From Streptomyces sp. CHD11 (GTDB lineage: Bacteria; Actinomycetota; Actinomycetes; Streptomycetales; Streptomycetaceae), in the NCBI RefSeq assembly GCF_018638295.1, contig NZ_JABTTS010000007.1:166117-230116 (forward strand): DNA of 64,000 nucleotides. The letters run 5' to 3'. Made by a program: the position numbers and the translations under genes. Of the stretch, positions 1 through 7,808 are shown one piece after another. The notes under the pieces were generated by a model. It did no database searches. It was not told the origin of the DNA and was given only the letters and a program-made list of their open reading frames with translations. Position 1 is the stretch's first letter; every line of letters begins with the position of its first letter.

Positions 1-501
1 CAGGACCCGGGCGTCCAGGCTGAGCGCCTTGGCGATCTCGACCATCTGCAGCCGCGCGATGCCGAGTTCACGCACCCGCGCACGGGGAGAGACCGTGACC
101 CCCACCCGCTCGAGCAGCACCTCGGCGTCGGCGTCCATCTTCTTCCGGTCGATCATCCCGAAGCGGCGCGGCTGCCGCCCGAGGAAGATGTTCTCGGCGA
201 CCGTCAGCTCGGGGACCAGGTTGAACTCCTGGTAGATGGTGGCGATCCCGAGCCGCTCGGAGTCCTGCGCGCCCTGGACGCGCACCTCCTCGCCGCCGAC
301 CACGATCCGGCCGGCGTCGGGCGTGTAGGCGCCGGAGAGCATCTTGATCAGTGTGCTCTTGCCCGCGCCGTTCTCACCGAGGAGCACATGCACCTCGCCC
401 CGGCGCAGGTCGAAGTCGACGCTGTCGAGCGCGACCACGCCGGGGAAGGTCTTGCGGATGCCCTCGATGCGCAGCAACTCGTCCGGACTGCGGCTGCTCA
501 C
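1..501 (-). CDS. Sugar ABC transporter ATP-binding protein (RbsA/MglA type), 3' end cut by window
   Basis: Only the first 167 codons are present; the gene runs off the left edge. The visible part is the N-terminal nucleotide-binding domain. It has a Walker A motif GENGAGKS near residue 42 and a Q-loop in IYQEFNLVPELTV. The tail LGIARLQMVEIAKAL occupies the signature region, in the divergent form typical of two-domain ribose/galactose/xylose importers. It would energise uptake of a monosaccharide at the inner face of the membrane. The GTG start at 501 overlaps the stop of the LacI-family gene by four bases (GTGA), so the two are translationally coupled and the regulator very probably controls the transporter. 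The sugar cannot be named from this fragment. Confidence 0.9.
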   Translation of the reverse strand, partial: MSSRSPDELLRIEGIRKTFPGVVALDSVDFDLRRGEVHVLLGENGAGKSTLIKMLSGAYTPDAGRIVVGGEEVRVQGAQDSERLGIATIYQEFNLVPELTVAENIFLGRQPRRFGMIDRKKMDADAEVLLERVGVTVSPRARVRELGIARLQMVEIAKALSLDARVL

Positions 502-1541
502 GGCGTACTCCTTCGTACGGGGGACGGGGTGGACGGGGATCCCCCGGGGCCCGCCTCACCGCAGGAACGGCGGACGACCAGCCGGGCCGGGAGGGTGACG
601 GACGCACCGGTGCGCCCCCCGATCCGGTCGACCAGCGCGCACACGGCGGCCCGCCCCAGCTCCCGGGTCGGCTGGGCGATGGCGGTGACCGGCGGATCGG
701 TGTGCACGAACCAGGGGATGTCGTCGAAGGCGGCCAGCGCGATGTCGTCGGGGACGCGCATCCCGCGTGCCCGTACGGCGTCCAGCGCGCCGAGCGCCAT
801 CAGGTTGTCGGCGGCGAACACGGCCTCGGGCGGTTCGGCCAGATCGAGGAAGCCCTCGGTGACCCGGCGCCCGCTGTCGGCCTGGAAGTCGCCCTGGCCG
901 ATGTAGGCGTCGGGGAGGGCGAGCCCGTACACGCCGAGCGCCTCACGGAAGGCGTCCACGCGCTCGCGCCCGGTGGTCGTGGCGGCCGGCCCGGCGATGA
1001 TCGCGAGCCGCCGGTGCCCGAGCCCGTACAGATGCGCGACGAGATCCCGTACGGCGGCCCGCCCGTCCGACCTGACGACGGGCACGTCCACGCCGGGAAT
1101 CCACCGGTCGACGAAGACCATGGGCGTGCCCGTGCGGGCGGCGTCCAGCATGCGGGGCGACCCGCCGTCGGTGGGGGAGACGAGCAGCCCGTCGATACGG
1201 CGGTCCAGCAGCGTCGTCACGTGGTGGTCCTGGAGATCGGGCCGCTCGTCGGCGTTGCCGATGATCACGCTGTACCCGAGCGCGCGGGCCTCCTCCTCGA
1301 CGGAGCGGGCCAGCTCGGTGAAGTACGGGTTCATCACGTCGCTGATGACCAGGCCGAGGGTGCGGGTCTGATCGGTGCGCAGCGACCGGGCGACGGCGTT
1401 CGGCCGGTACCCCAGCCGTTCGACGGCGGCCGTCACACGCCGGCGGGCGTCCTCGCTGACCGACGGATGCCCGTTCAGCACCCGCGACACCGTGGCGACG
1501 GACACCCCTGCCTCGGCAGCGACGTCCTTGATGCTCGCCAT
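498..1541 (-). CDS. LacI-family transcriptional regulator
   Basis: This 347-residue protein has the standard LacI/GalR layout. The N-terminal helix-turn-helix (IKDVAAEAGVSVATVSRVLNG, roughly residues 4-24) is followed by the hinge helix (NAVARSLRT) and a periplasmic-binding-protein-like effector domain beginning TLGLVISDVMNPYF. The ATG at 1541 has a strong upstream GAGGAGG ribosome site. The gene is coupled by a GTGA overlap to a sugar ABC ATPase, and two perfect LacI-type operators lie just upstream. It is therefore most likely a local repressor of the sugar-import operon, relieved by a sugar or sugar phosphate. The ligand is inferred from context only. Confidence 0.93.
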   Translation of the reverse strand: MASIKDVAAEAGVSVATVSRVLNGHPSVSEDARRRVTAAVERLGYRPNAVARSLRTDQTRTLGLVISDVMNPYFTELARSVEEEARALGYSVIIGNADERPDLQDHHVTTLLDRRIDGLLVSPTDGGSPRMLDAARTGTPMVFVDRWIPGVDVPVVRSDGRAAVRDLVAHLYGLGHRRLAIIAGPAATTTGRERVDAFREALGVYGLALPDAYIGQGDFQADSGRRVTEGFLDLAEPPEAVFAADNLMALGALDAVRARGMRVPDDIALAAFDDIPWFVHTDPPVTAIAQPTRELGRAAVCALVDRIGGRTGASVTLPARLVVRRSCGEAGPGGSPSTPSPVRRSTP

Positions 1542-1559
1542 CGCCGCTCCACCTCCTCG

Positions 1560-1596
1560 TGGAATCGATTACACGGAGGATTGGAATCGATTACAC
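1560..1596. promoter_or_regulatory. Two tandem LacI-family operators
   Basis: The 15-mer TGGAATCGATTACAC occurs twice in direct orientation, at 1560-1574 and 1582-1596. The spacing is 22 bp centre to centre, about two helical turns. Each copy matches the LacI/GalR palindrome TGNAANCG/CGNTTNCA. The pair sits 19 bp upstream of the lacI-type start codon, where it would allow autoregulation and control of the downstream transporter. That the adjacent regulator binds here is inferred from position and consensus. Confidence 0.85.
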
Positions 1597-1805
1597 GAGG
1601 GAGGGCAAGGGGGTACCCGGTGGCCGAAACCGAATCGTGACCGGCGGGTGGTCCCCGCCCTCTTCGCAAGCGGGGTGGCGCCCTCGCCGTCCCTCCGCTC
1701 CGGGTCGGCTCCGGCCCGCAGGGCGGCCTTCACCCCGGCGATGTCACCTGCGGGAGTCGCATCGAAGAGACGCCGGGAGAGCTTCTTCCGCTGCCGCCGT
1801 TTCAT
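1569..1805 (-). pseudogene. Truncated ankyrin-repeat protein remnant
   Basis: The first 48 or so codons read like the start of a bacterial ankyrin protein: a basic N-terminus, then LFDATPAGDIAGVKAALRAG and ADPERRDGEGATPL, which is one ankyrin unit. Directly after this the frame loses ankyrin character and runs through the lacI operators to a stop. A normal protein would carry several further repeats. It is best read as a 5' remnant left by deletion or rearrangement next to the sugar locus. A short functional protein cannot be excluded. Confidence 0.5.
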
Positions 1806-1868
1806 GGAAGCCGAGGACAGCGACCGGGCGCGCGGCGAAGCGGCCGGGCTGAACAGGGAACGCCCTGA

Positions 1869-2726
1869 TCAGGGCACGTGGAACAGAGTGGGGAAGCGAA
1901 GGGCGAGCCAGGGTTTGCGGCCCCGGGCGAACACGGCTCCGCGTGCCATGGCCTGCCACGGGCCCATACGCCCCAGCGCCATGACGAGGAAGGCGACCGG
2001 CTCGGTGAGAATGGTGCAGTCCGAGCGCTCCGGCGGGTCGGGAAGCACCTCGACCGTGCCGTCGGTGAACGTGACGCCGAATGTCTCGCCGCCCCGGACG
2101 CGCACGGTGTAACGGGCCGTCAGCGCGGAGGCGGCGGCGACGCGCGGCATCGCCGTCTTCAGGAACGGCAGGCACAGCCCGACCCGCGTCTCGTCGATCA
2201 TGTGCGGCCGACGCAGCCCACGGGCCAGATCGTAACCGTGGCCCAACATGTGGGTCAGCAGGTACGAGGCGAAGACGTCCTGGTCCATGGGACCGAGTGG
2301 GGTCAGGAACGTCCGGCCCGCGGTCCCTTCCGCCGTGGCTCGGCCCATCGCGTCCAGGAACGCGTCGGCCTGCTCCACGATCATCGCGGCCAGCGGTTCC
2401 GCCGCGCGCTGGGGGAACTCGGCGAGACTGCGTGCGTTGGCCGCCGCGAGACTCTGCGGTGTGCCGTCTCCGTAGACGCGTTCCTGACCGGACGCGACAT
2501 CGGCCATCAGGCCGTTGGCGAGTGCCAGGTGGGCGGCCGTCTCGCCGACGGTCCACTCCAGCCCCGGTACGGGAACGGTCATGTCCGTCGCGCCGTCCAG
2601 GAGCACGGCGATGGCACTGGCGGTCTCCCGTATCGCCCGGCCGAGTCCTTCCGGCAGGGAGTCCCCGGTCCTCGTCTGTGTTCCCCGGTCCACGCCGCTC
2701 GTTGCTCCTCGCGTCTCCGTGATCAC
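1869..2726 (-). CDS. Maleylpyruvate isomerase-family (DinB/SCP2-like) protein
   Basis: The 285-residue product starts at a GTG (2726); a longer upstream frame exists but has no family resemblance. The N-terminal half resembles the DinB-like mycothiol-dependent maleylpyruvate isomerase fold: helical, with VPGLEWTVGETAAHLALAN and a conserved HMLGHGYDLARGL segment carrying the metal-ligand type histidines. The C-terminal part (YTVRVRGGETFGVTFTDGT and following) resembles an SCP2 sterol-carrier-like domain. Such proteins are very common in actinobacteria, and most have no known substrate. A TetR-type palindrome lies 27 bp upstream. No strong ribosome site precedes the chosen start. Confidence 0.75.
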   Translation of the reverse strand: MITETRGATSGVDRGTQTRTGDSLPEGLGRAIRETASAIAVLLDGATDMTVPVPGLEWTVGETAAHLALANGLMADVASGQERVYGDGTPQSLAAANARSLAEFPQRAAEPLAAMIVEQADAFLDAMGRATAEGTAGRTFLTPLGPMDQDVFASYLLTHMLGHGYDLARGLRRPHMIDETRVGLCLPFLKTAMPRVAAASALTARYTVRVRGGETFGVTFTDGTVEVLPDPPERSDCTILTEPVAFLVMALGRMGPWQAMARGAVFARGRKPWLALRFPTLFHVP

Positions 2727-2752
2727 GCACTCGTAGGGCGGTACGAAACCAG

Positions 2753-2766
2753 ACCGACCGGTCAGT
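2753..2766. promoter_or_regulatory. TetR-type operator candidate
   Basis: ACCGACCGGTCAGT is a 14-bp palindrome with one mismatched pair. It is of the ACCGACCGGTCGGT type recognised by many TetR-family repressors. It lies immediately upstream of the maleylpyruvate isomerase-like gene. No TetR gene is next to it in this window, so the regulator would act in trans. Confidence 0.5.
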
Positions 2767-2838
2767 AGCAAGGGTGTGGGCGCCCGCACGGAAACCGGCT
2801 CGGGGCCTGTCCGGCAGCTCCGCCGAACAGGCCCGCCC

Positions 2839-3030
2839 TCAGGCGGCACCCAGCTCGCACCGCACGTACTTGCCCCGGCTGCCGTCCCTGGCCAGGGGCT
2901 GCCACCCCCACACATCGGCGCACGCCCGCACCAGGGCGAGGCCCCGCCCGTCCTCCGACTCGTCCCCTGCCGCGAACGGCCGTGGCGGCTGCGGCGGTTC
3001 GGGGTCCGCGTCCCACGCCCCGATCCGCAA
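2839..3030 (-). pseudogene. C-terminal fragment of an RsbW-like ATP-binding (anti-sigma type) protein
   Basis: The 63-residue frame ends with EDGRGLALVRACADVWGW and GKYVRCEL, the G-box and last strand of the small histidine-kinase-like ATPases abundant in Streptomyces. In-frame similarity continues slightly upstream (AALRIGAWDADPEPP, with no initiator). The N-box with the essential Asn, normally 60-80 residues earlier, is absent. It is therefore a decayed 3' fragment and cannot bind ATP. It lies at the downstream flank of the graspetide locus. Confidence 0.6.
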
Positions 3031-3112
3031 AGCGGCCGCAGGGGAGCCCTGACGAGAGCGCGGCGCCGCTTGGGAAGGTGAACGTGAAGGGATCCGAGGG
3101 CCGCCTCAGGGA

Positions 3113-3466
3113 TCACTCGATCCGCTCGATGCGTTCGAAGATGTCCGCGTCCGTTTCCTGCTGCCAGCCCGGTAGATCGGCCCAGTCGGCGACATAGCCG
3201 GGCTTCGGATTCTCGAAGTGCTTGAACATCTGTGCGGTCCAGCAGGTCGCCACGAAGCGGCCCTTCTGCTCACGGGTGAGCCGTGTGGCGTGCCCTGCGC
3301 TGACCTCGATGAAGTCGCGGACCTGCCCGTACACGGCTGCGGCGGCCTCGCGCTCCCACTCGGGCGTCTCCTCCCACGGCGTGACGTAGCCGGGCTTCGG
3401 TTCACCCGGGTAATGCTTGGTCACACCGGCGATCCATGCCTCGCGGAAGACTCGACCGTCACTCAT
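3113..3466 (-). CDS. Conserved hypothetical protein with two internal repeats (graspetide locus)
   Basis: This 117-residue soluble protein has no recognised catalytic motif. It contains two related halves, PGEPKPGYVTPWEETPEWE and ENPKPGYVADWADLPGWQ, each followed by a helical segment. This suggests an ancient duplication of an aromatic/proline-rich unit of about 60 residues. The ATG at 3466 lies 16 bp after the stop of the XRE regulator gene, so the two are probably cotranscribed. The resemblance to other streptomycete hypothetical proteins is from memory. A role in the peptide pathway is inferred only from position. Confidence 0.7.
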   Translation of the reverse strand: MSDGRVFREAWIAGVTKHYPGEPKPGYVTPWEETPEWEREAAAAVYGQVRDFIEVSAGHATRLTREQKGRFVATCWTAQMFKHFENPKPGYVADWADLPGWQQETDADIFERIERIE

Positions 3467-3482
3467 GTGTGTGTCCCTCTCG

Positions 3483-4730
3483 TCAGGCGGTACGCGAAAG
3501 CGCCGCGATTCGGTGATCAAGATGCGAGATGCGGTCGTCGGGCACGAGCGGGGCAAGACGCTCTCTGAGTCCATCCAGCTTCTTACCGATGAATCCCGAG
3601 TTCGACTGGTCGGCCAAGCCGATCGCAGCCTCCGCGTAGTGGACGACCTGGTCGATGTCGCGCCTCTGGACTCCGAGAAGGGCGAGGTCGCTCAGTACGG
3701 CGGCTCGGCGGCGCAGCGACAGTGGCTGGGCGAGGGCAGAGGTGAGCGCGTTCTCTGCGAGGTCGGGCCGGCCGAGCTGGAGGTAGCAGGCTCCTCGCTC
3801 CTCGGGGAGACGGGAGCCGTTGAAGCGGAGCCAACCGCCGTTGTGGGAGGAACCGTCGAGAACGTGCACCTTCTCGGCTTCGTCGAGGGATCGAGTGCAG
3901 GCGTCGAAGTCTCCCACGGCGGCGTGCGCCTCAGCCTCGACGGCGGCGACCCAGTGGCGAGTGGACAAGGTGCTGTCGCCCCGCTGGGCGATCCGGGCGG
4001 CGGCGGCCAACAGAGGTTGCGCAGCGGGCGCACGGCGGGCATAGAGCTCGACGTAGGCGTGCCGGGTCATGGCGCAGGCCCAGAGGTCGTCATCACCGCC
4101 GGTTTGAGCCGCTTGGGCGGCCAGCGTGTAGCACCGGGCGGCGTCGGTGTACCGGTTGGCGTCGAAGAAGAGTTCGCCGGCGAGCTGATAGACGTCGGCC
4201 GTCATCGCGCACAGTCTCACCTTGTCCGCCGCGGTACGCGCCTCGGCCAGCCCCGTCGTCAGGGTGTCGAGCTGCTTGCGGACTGCCGGGAGGACACTTT
4301 GCTTGGAGTCCGAGAGGCTGTAGACCCGCCACAGGCTTCGGTGTAGGTCGTCCCCTGATTCCAGCAGGGCTGCCGCCGTGTGTCCTCGGGACGCGTCGTC
4401 CGGGCCGGGCAAGGTGACCAGCGCGCTCGTGACGGCGAGCAGACCCAGGACGTCGCGGCGCTTCATATCGTCCTCGTTCCCGCGCAGCGGGGCGTCAGGG
4501 AGCATGGCGTTTCCGGTCGGCTGTCCTTCAAAGAGAAGCCCTTCCAGCTCAGAGAGGGTGACTCCCAGCACGGCGGCAATCTTGGGCCGTTGGTGCGGCT
4601 GCGGTGCGGCACGGCCGCCTTCCCACCGAATCACGGTGGACGGGGCCACCGCGAGCGCTTCGGCGAGTTCCTCTTGGGAGTAACCCTGCGAGGTCCGCAG
4701 AGCGGCCAAGCGCTGACGTCTCAATGGCAT
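3483..4730 (-). CDS. XRE-family regulator with TPR-like C-terminus (graspetide locus)
   Basis: The 415-residue protein starts at the ATG at 4730, which has a GAGGAG ribosome site. An N-terminal Cro/C1-type helix-turn-helix (LAALRTSQGYSQEELAEAL, then APSTVIRWEGGRAAPQ) is joined to a long helical domain with repeated AARCYTLAAQAAQ-like tetratricopeptide units. This architecture is shared by peptide-responsive regulators and by many regulators beside streptomycete natural-product genes. It is transcribed divergently from the precursor peptide gene across a 198-bp region. The simplest reading is that it controls the peptide operon and perhaps senses its product, which is inference. Confidence 0.85.
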   Translation of the reverse strand: MPLRRQRLAALRTSQGYSQEELAEALAVAPSTVIRWEGGRAAPQPHQRPKIAAVLGVTLSELEGLLFEGQPTGNAMLPDAPLRGNEDDMKRRDVLGLLAVTSALVTLPGPDDASRGHTAAALLESGDDLHRSLWRVYSLSDSKQSVLPAVRKQLDTLTTGLAEARTAADKVRLCAMTADVYQLAGELFFDANRYTDAARCYTLAAQAAQTGGDDDLWACAMTRHAYVELYARRAPAAQPLLAAAARIAQRGDSTLSTRHWVAAVEAEAHAAVGDFDACTRSLDEAEKVHVLDGSSHNGGWLRFNGSRLPEERGACYLQLGRPDLAENALTSALAQPLSLRRRAAVLSDLALLGVQRRDIDQVVHYAEAAIGLADQSNSGFIGKKLDGLRERLAPLVPDDRISHLDHRIAALSRTA

Positions 4731-4928
4731 TGGTCTCCTCTCAGGGAAGATCGACCTCCCCAACGCGCTGCTGGCGCCCGGAAAACGCCAGGGAGATGCA
4801 CGGGGTCCGCTCTGGAAGAAGGTAACGGATCGTCATTCACTGGTCACACACCGTCCGACGGCCGGAACCCAATGGTCGGCTCACTCGATGTTGTGCAGAA
4901 CCCCCCCTGCAACAGAAGGAGTAGTTCC
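4731..4928. promoter_or_regulatory. Divergent promoter region of the graspetide locus
   Basis: This 198-bp gene-free region lies between the XRE regulator (leftward) and the precursor peptide (rightward). It must carry both promoters and probably the regulator's sites. I see no perfect palindrome long enough to name an operator. The precursor ribosome site AGAAGGA lies at 4914-4920. Confidence 0.5.
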
Positions 4929-5189
4929 ATGCCCACCTCCGTCGCACCTCCCTGCCTCGCGCGGCCGTGGGGGGTCAGCCGGCTGGCGCCCTACCCGGCC
5001 ACCATCCGCAGGCCCCATGCCACGGTTGCTGTCGACCCTGCCACCCAGCTCGGAGTGTTCCGTGACCGCGACGGTCACGTGGTCGAGATGGGTAAGCACG
5101 GCACCAGCTCCGGTACCGAGACCTCCACGACGACGAACTCGGACTCCCGGAACGACCAGGGGCACGACCAGGACAGCAATCAGGACTGA
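4929..5189 (+). CDS. tgmA: ATP-grasp-modified RiPP precursor (TgmA family)
   Basis: The 86-residue peptide has the hallmarks of the putative ATP-grasp target family. A conserved leader segment PWGVSRLAPYP spans residues 13-23. The linker VDPATQLGVFRDRDG spans 35-49. The C-terminal core (about 56-86) is rich in Thr/Ser followed by Asp, Asn and Gln. In characterised graspetides such as fuscimiditide, Thr or Ser hydroxyls are joined to Asp or Glu carboxylates as esters. Here residues TSTTTNSD (65-72), then DQGHDQD, offer several donors and acceptors. The ATG has a good ribosome site (AGAAGGA), and the stop overlaps the ligase start (TGATG). The exact crosslinks cannot be read from sequence. Confidence 0.88.
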   Translation: MPTSVAPPCLARPWGVSRLAPYPATIRRPHATVAVDPATQLGVFRDRDGHVVEMGKHGTSSGTETSTTTNSDSRNDQGHDQDSNQD

Positions 5190-6154
5190 TGACCATGACC
5201 GAGACGAGGCCGGTGCTGGTGGTCACCGAGGTGGACGACATCACCGCCGACATGGTGATTACGGAGCTGAACCGACGCGGTGTGCCGGTGGTCCGGTTCA
5301 ACCCCGCCGACATCGGTGAAGACCTCACGGTCTCGGCTCGGTTCGGTGTTGGTCCGGCCCCTCTGGCCGGGCAGGTACGCACTCCGTCGAGAACTATCGA
5401 TCTGGAACGCGTCCGGTCGGTGTACTGGCGCCGTCCGCAGTGGCCGTCGTTCTCCCACCTGACTCCTGACGACTCCCACTTCGCGGCGGCGCAGGTCCGC
5501 TACGGACTCGGGGGTGTTCTCTACGCCTTGGCCGGCCCGCTCTGGGTCAACCACCCGTTGCGGATCGCCGCGGCCGACTACAAACCTGCTCAGCTTGCGC
5601 TCGCCCGGCGGCTCGGCTTCAGGGTCCCACCGACCCTTGTCACCAACGACCCTGACGCAGCGCGTGAGTTCGTCCGCGCCCAGCGGGATGCGATTTTCAA
5701 GACGCTACGGTGGACCCCGTACAGACGAGAGGGAGTGCCGGTGACCGGATGGGCCACCCCCGTCACCGCCGACGAGATCGACGACAGCGTTCGGGTCACC
5801 CCGCACCTGTTCCAGGCTCGCGTGCACAAGGCAGCCGATGTCCGCGTCGTGATCGCGGGCCGGCACACGTTCGCCGTGCGCATCGATTCCGAACTGTTGG
5901 ACTGGCGCCAGGACTACAGCAGCCTGACCTATGCCGTCGAACGCCTCCCCGATCGTGTGGACAAGGCACTGCACGCCTGTCTGGACTCCCTGGAGCTGGT
6001 ATCAGGGAGCTTCGATCTCGCGGTGGACCGGGAGGGGAACTACTGGTGGCTGGAGCTGAATCCCAATGGCCAGTGGGGATGGCTGGAGACGGAGACCGGC
6101 CTCGGGATGTCCGCCGCCTTCGCCGGGTTGCTCATGGAAGGAGACCGCCGATGA
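5189..6154 (+). CDS. tgmB: ATP-grasp peptide ligase (TgmB, MvdD-like)
   Basis: The 321-residue enzyme belongs to the ATP-grasp ligases that install omega-ester or amide links in RiPP precursors. Visible family features are VYWRRPQWP near residue 75, VNHPLRIAAADYKPAQLALA leading into the nucleotide-binding lobe, the lysine-containing IFKTLRW, and the metal-binding end GSFDLAV followed by WWLELNPNGQWGWLE with acidic and Asn ligands. Its ATG overlaps the precursor stop, and its stop overlaps the methyltransferase start (ATGA), giving one translationally coupled three-gene unit. It presumably uses ATP to activate core Asp or Glu carboxylates of the precursor. That substrate assignment follows the family. 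Confidence 0.9.
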   Translation: MTMTETRPVLVVTEVDDITADMVITELNRRGVPVVRFNPADIGEDLTVSARFGVGPAPLAGQVRTPSRTIDLERVRSVYWRRPQWPSFSHLTPDDSHFAAAQVRYGLGGVLYALAGPLWVNHPLRIAAADYKPAQLALARRLGFRVPPTLVTNDPDAAREFVRAQRDAIFKTLRWTPYRREGVPVTGWATPVTADEIDDSVRVTPHLFQARVHKAADVRVVIAGRHTFAVRIDSELLDWRQDYSSLTYAVERLPDRVDKALHACLDSLELVSGSFDLAVDREGNYWWLELNPNGQWGWLETETGLGMSAAFAGLLMEGDRR

Positions 6155-7317
6155 CGGACGCGGCATTCGAGCGGCGTCGTATGGCCGTGAGTCTCGTGAA
6201 CAGCGGCGTCCTGAAATCGCCCTGGCTGCGCGCAGCCGTGGAGGCCGTCCCCCGTGAGCGGTTCCTGCGCCCTGGCGTCTTCATCGACGAGGGGCGGACC
6301 TGGCGGCCGGTCACCGCGCTCGACACCGACCCGGAGGAGTGGCTGAGGATCGTGTACGGCCTCGATACCCTCACCACCCAGCTCGACGGCCACCTCACCG
6401 CCGACGGAACCGGCGAACCCGTCACGGGTGTGCCCACGTCGTCCTCCACCGATCCGACCACCGTCGTCGGGATGATCGAGGCCCTGGACCTCATGGCGGA
6501 ACACCGCGTCCTGGAGATCGGCACGGGCACCGGATACTCGACGGCCCTCCTGTGCCACTACGTCGGTGAGGACAACGTCACCACGATCGAGGTCGACCCC
6601 CAGGTGGCGGCCCGTGCCGATGCCGCCCTCGAAGCCGCCGGCCACTCGACGTGGACAGTGACGGGCGACGGGCTCCTCGGTCACCCGCAGCGGGCACCGT
6701 ACGACAGGGTCGTGGCCACCTGCGCGGTCCGCCGCATTCCGTACACGTGGGTCCGGCAGACGAAGCACGGTGGCGTCATTCTCGGAACGGTCGGCTCCTG
6801 GCCTTGGGGAACCGGCCTGGCGAAGGTCACCGTCGGTGAGGACGGCACCGCCGAAGGCGCGATCATCGCTCGCGCCTCTTTCATGCAGGCCCGGGCTCAG
6901 GCGATGACACCCCTGGCCGGAGACCTCACCGCCCGCACCGCCTACGCCGACACCGACCGCTTGGCGCGGCTGTCTCCTCATGTCCTGGAGGAGTGGATGC
7001 CCGCCTTCCTCGCACAGCTTGTGGCGCCCGGGGCTCAGTTCGTTCGAGCCACTCGCAGCGATGGCGCACCGTTGCGGTTCCTTTTCGACGCCGAGCGGGA
7101 ATCGTTCGCCGAGTTCATCGTCGACGGCGGGATCTGGACCGTACGCCAAGGCGGCCCGGTCGCCCTCTGGGACGACATCGAGCGCGCCCTCGTGGTCTGG
7201 CAGGACCACGGCAGTCCGGGAATCGAGGCTGTGCGGCTCCGCGTCACCGACAGATCGCACGTGTACTGGGTCGAGGGCAGTCCGTCGCTGCGCTGGGAGC
7301 ATCGCCTTGTCCGATGA
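6151..7317 (+). CDS. tgmC: PIMT-like SAM-dependent methyltransferase (TgmC)
   Basis: The 388-residue protein resembles protein-L-isoaspartate O-methyltransferases. The N-terminus has VPRERFLRPG. It continues with TSSSTDPTTVVGMIEAL and the SAM-binding motif VLEIGTGTGYSTALL near residue 120, and a long C-terminal extension exceeds the usual PIMT of about 210 residues. In the fuscimiditide and related clusters such an enzyme methylates a core Asp of the crosslinked peptide, which then collapses to an aspartimide. The start at 6151 overlaps tgmB by four bases. The same modification is likely here but is inferred. Confidence 0.87.
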   Translation: MTDAAFERRRMAVSLVNSGVLKSPWLRAAVEAVPRERFLRPGVFIDEGRTWRPVTALDTDPEEWLRIVYGLDTLTTQLDGHLTADGTGEPVTGVPTSSSTDPTTVVGMIEALDLMAEHRVLEIGTGTGYSTALLCHYVGEDNVTTIEVDPQVAARADAALEAAGHSTWTVTGDGLLGHPQRAPYDRVVATCAVRRIPYTWVRQTKHGGVILGTVGSWPWGTGLAKVTVGEDGTAEGAIIARASFMQARAQAMTPLAGDLTARTAYADTDRLARLSPHVLEEWMPAFLAQLVAPGAQFVRATRSDGAPLRFLFDAERESFAEFIVDGGIWTVRQGGPVALWDDIERALVVWQDHGSPGIEAVRLRVTDRSHVYWVEGSPSLRWEHRLVR

Positions 7318-7324
7318 CGAACCG

Positions 7325-7612
7325 ATGTCGCGGTGGGCCGAGCGCCGTGCCGCCAAGGTCGGACGGCTCCGTGCCGTCCCCTTGACCGGGGGTGACGGTC
7401 CACAGGGAGCACATCTGACTCCTGACGCCCCACGAGTGATCCCGTGGTGGAACGGGTACTTGTGGGAGCCGTACGCCCTCACGGTCAACCTCGCGGAGGC
7501 CAAGCGCATCCTGTTTCCCAGCCCCGAGCCCACTCCGGCCCCGAGGCCGGTTCCGCTGACCGAGCCCGGCCATGGGACCGGCAGGCACCGAAAGCCTCAG
7601 GCGCCGCGATAG
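7325..7612 (+). CDS. Small Pro-rich hypothetical protein, last gene of graspetide operon
   Basis: The 95-residue frame begins 7 bp after the tgmC stop. A TTG at 7307 in the same frame would overlap tgmC. The protein has a basic N-terminus (SRWAERRAAKVGRLR), an aromatic centre PRVIPWWNGYLWEPYALTV and a proline-rich basic tail. I recognise no domain, signal peptide or membrane segment. Close spacing suggests cotranscription with tgmABC. It could be a chaperone, a leader-peptide partner or unrelated. Confidence 0.6.
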   Translation: MSRWAERRAAKVGRLRAVPLTGGDGPQGAHLTPDAPRVIPWWNGYLWEPYALTVNLAEAKRILFPSPEPTPAPRPVPLTEPGHGTGRHRKPQAPR

Positions 7613-7808
7613 CCATGGGGACCTGCAGGCCACCGTCCAGGGCACTCACCGCTTCCCTGGCAGCGCGCCTTCTTCAGCCGCCTGCCTGCCCCGGCAGCGA
7701 GTGCTGTGGCACGGCACACGTGTCGTACGTCCGGTGAACCCGGAATACTTCGGTCCCTCGCGCATCTGTACAGCAGTGTCCCTGACTCCCTAGACAAGAG
7801 AGCCGAAG

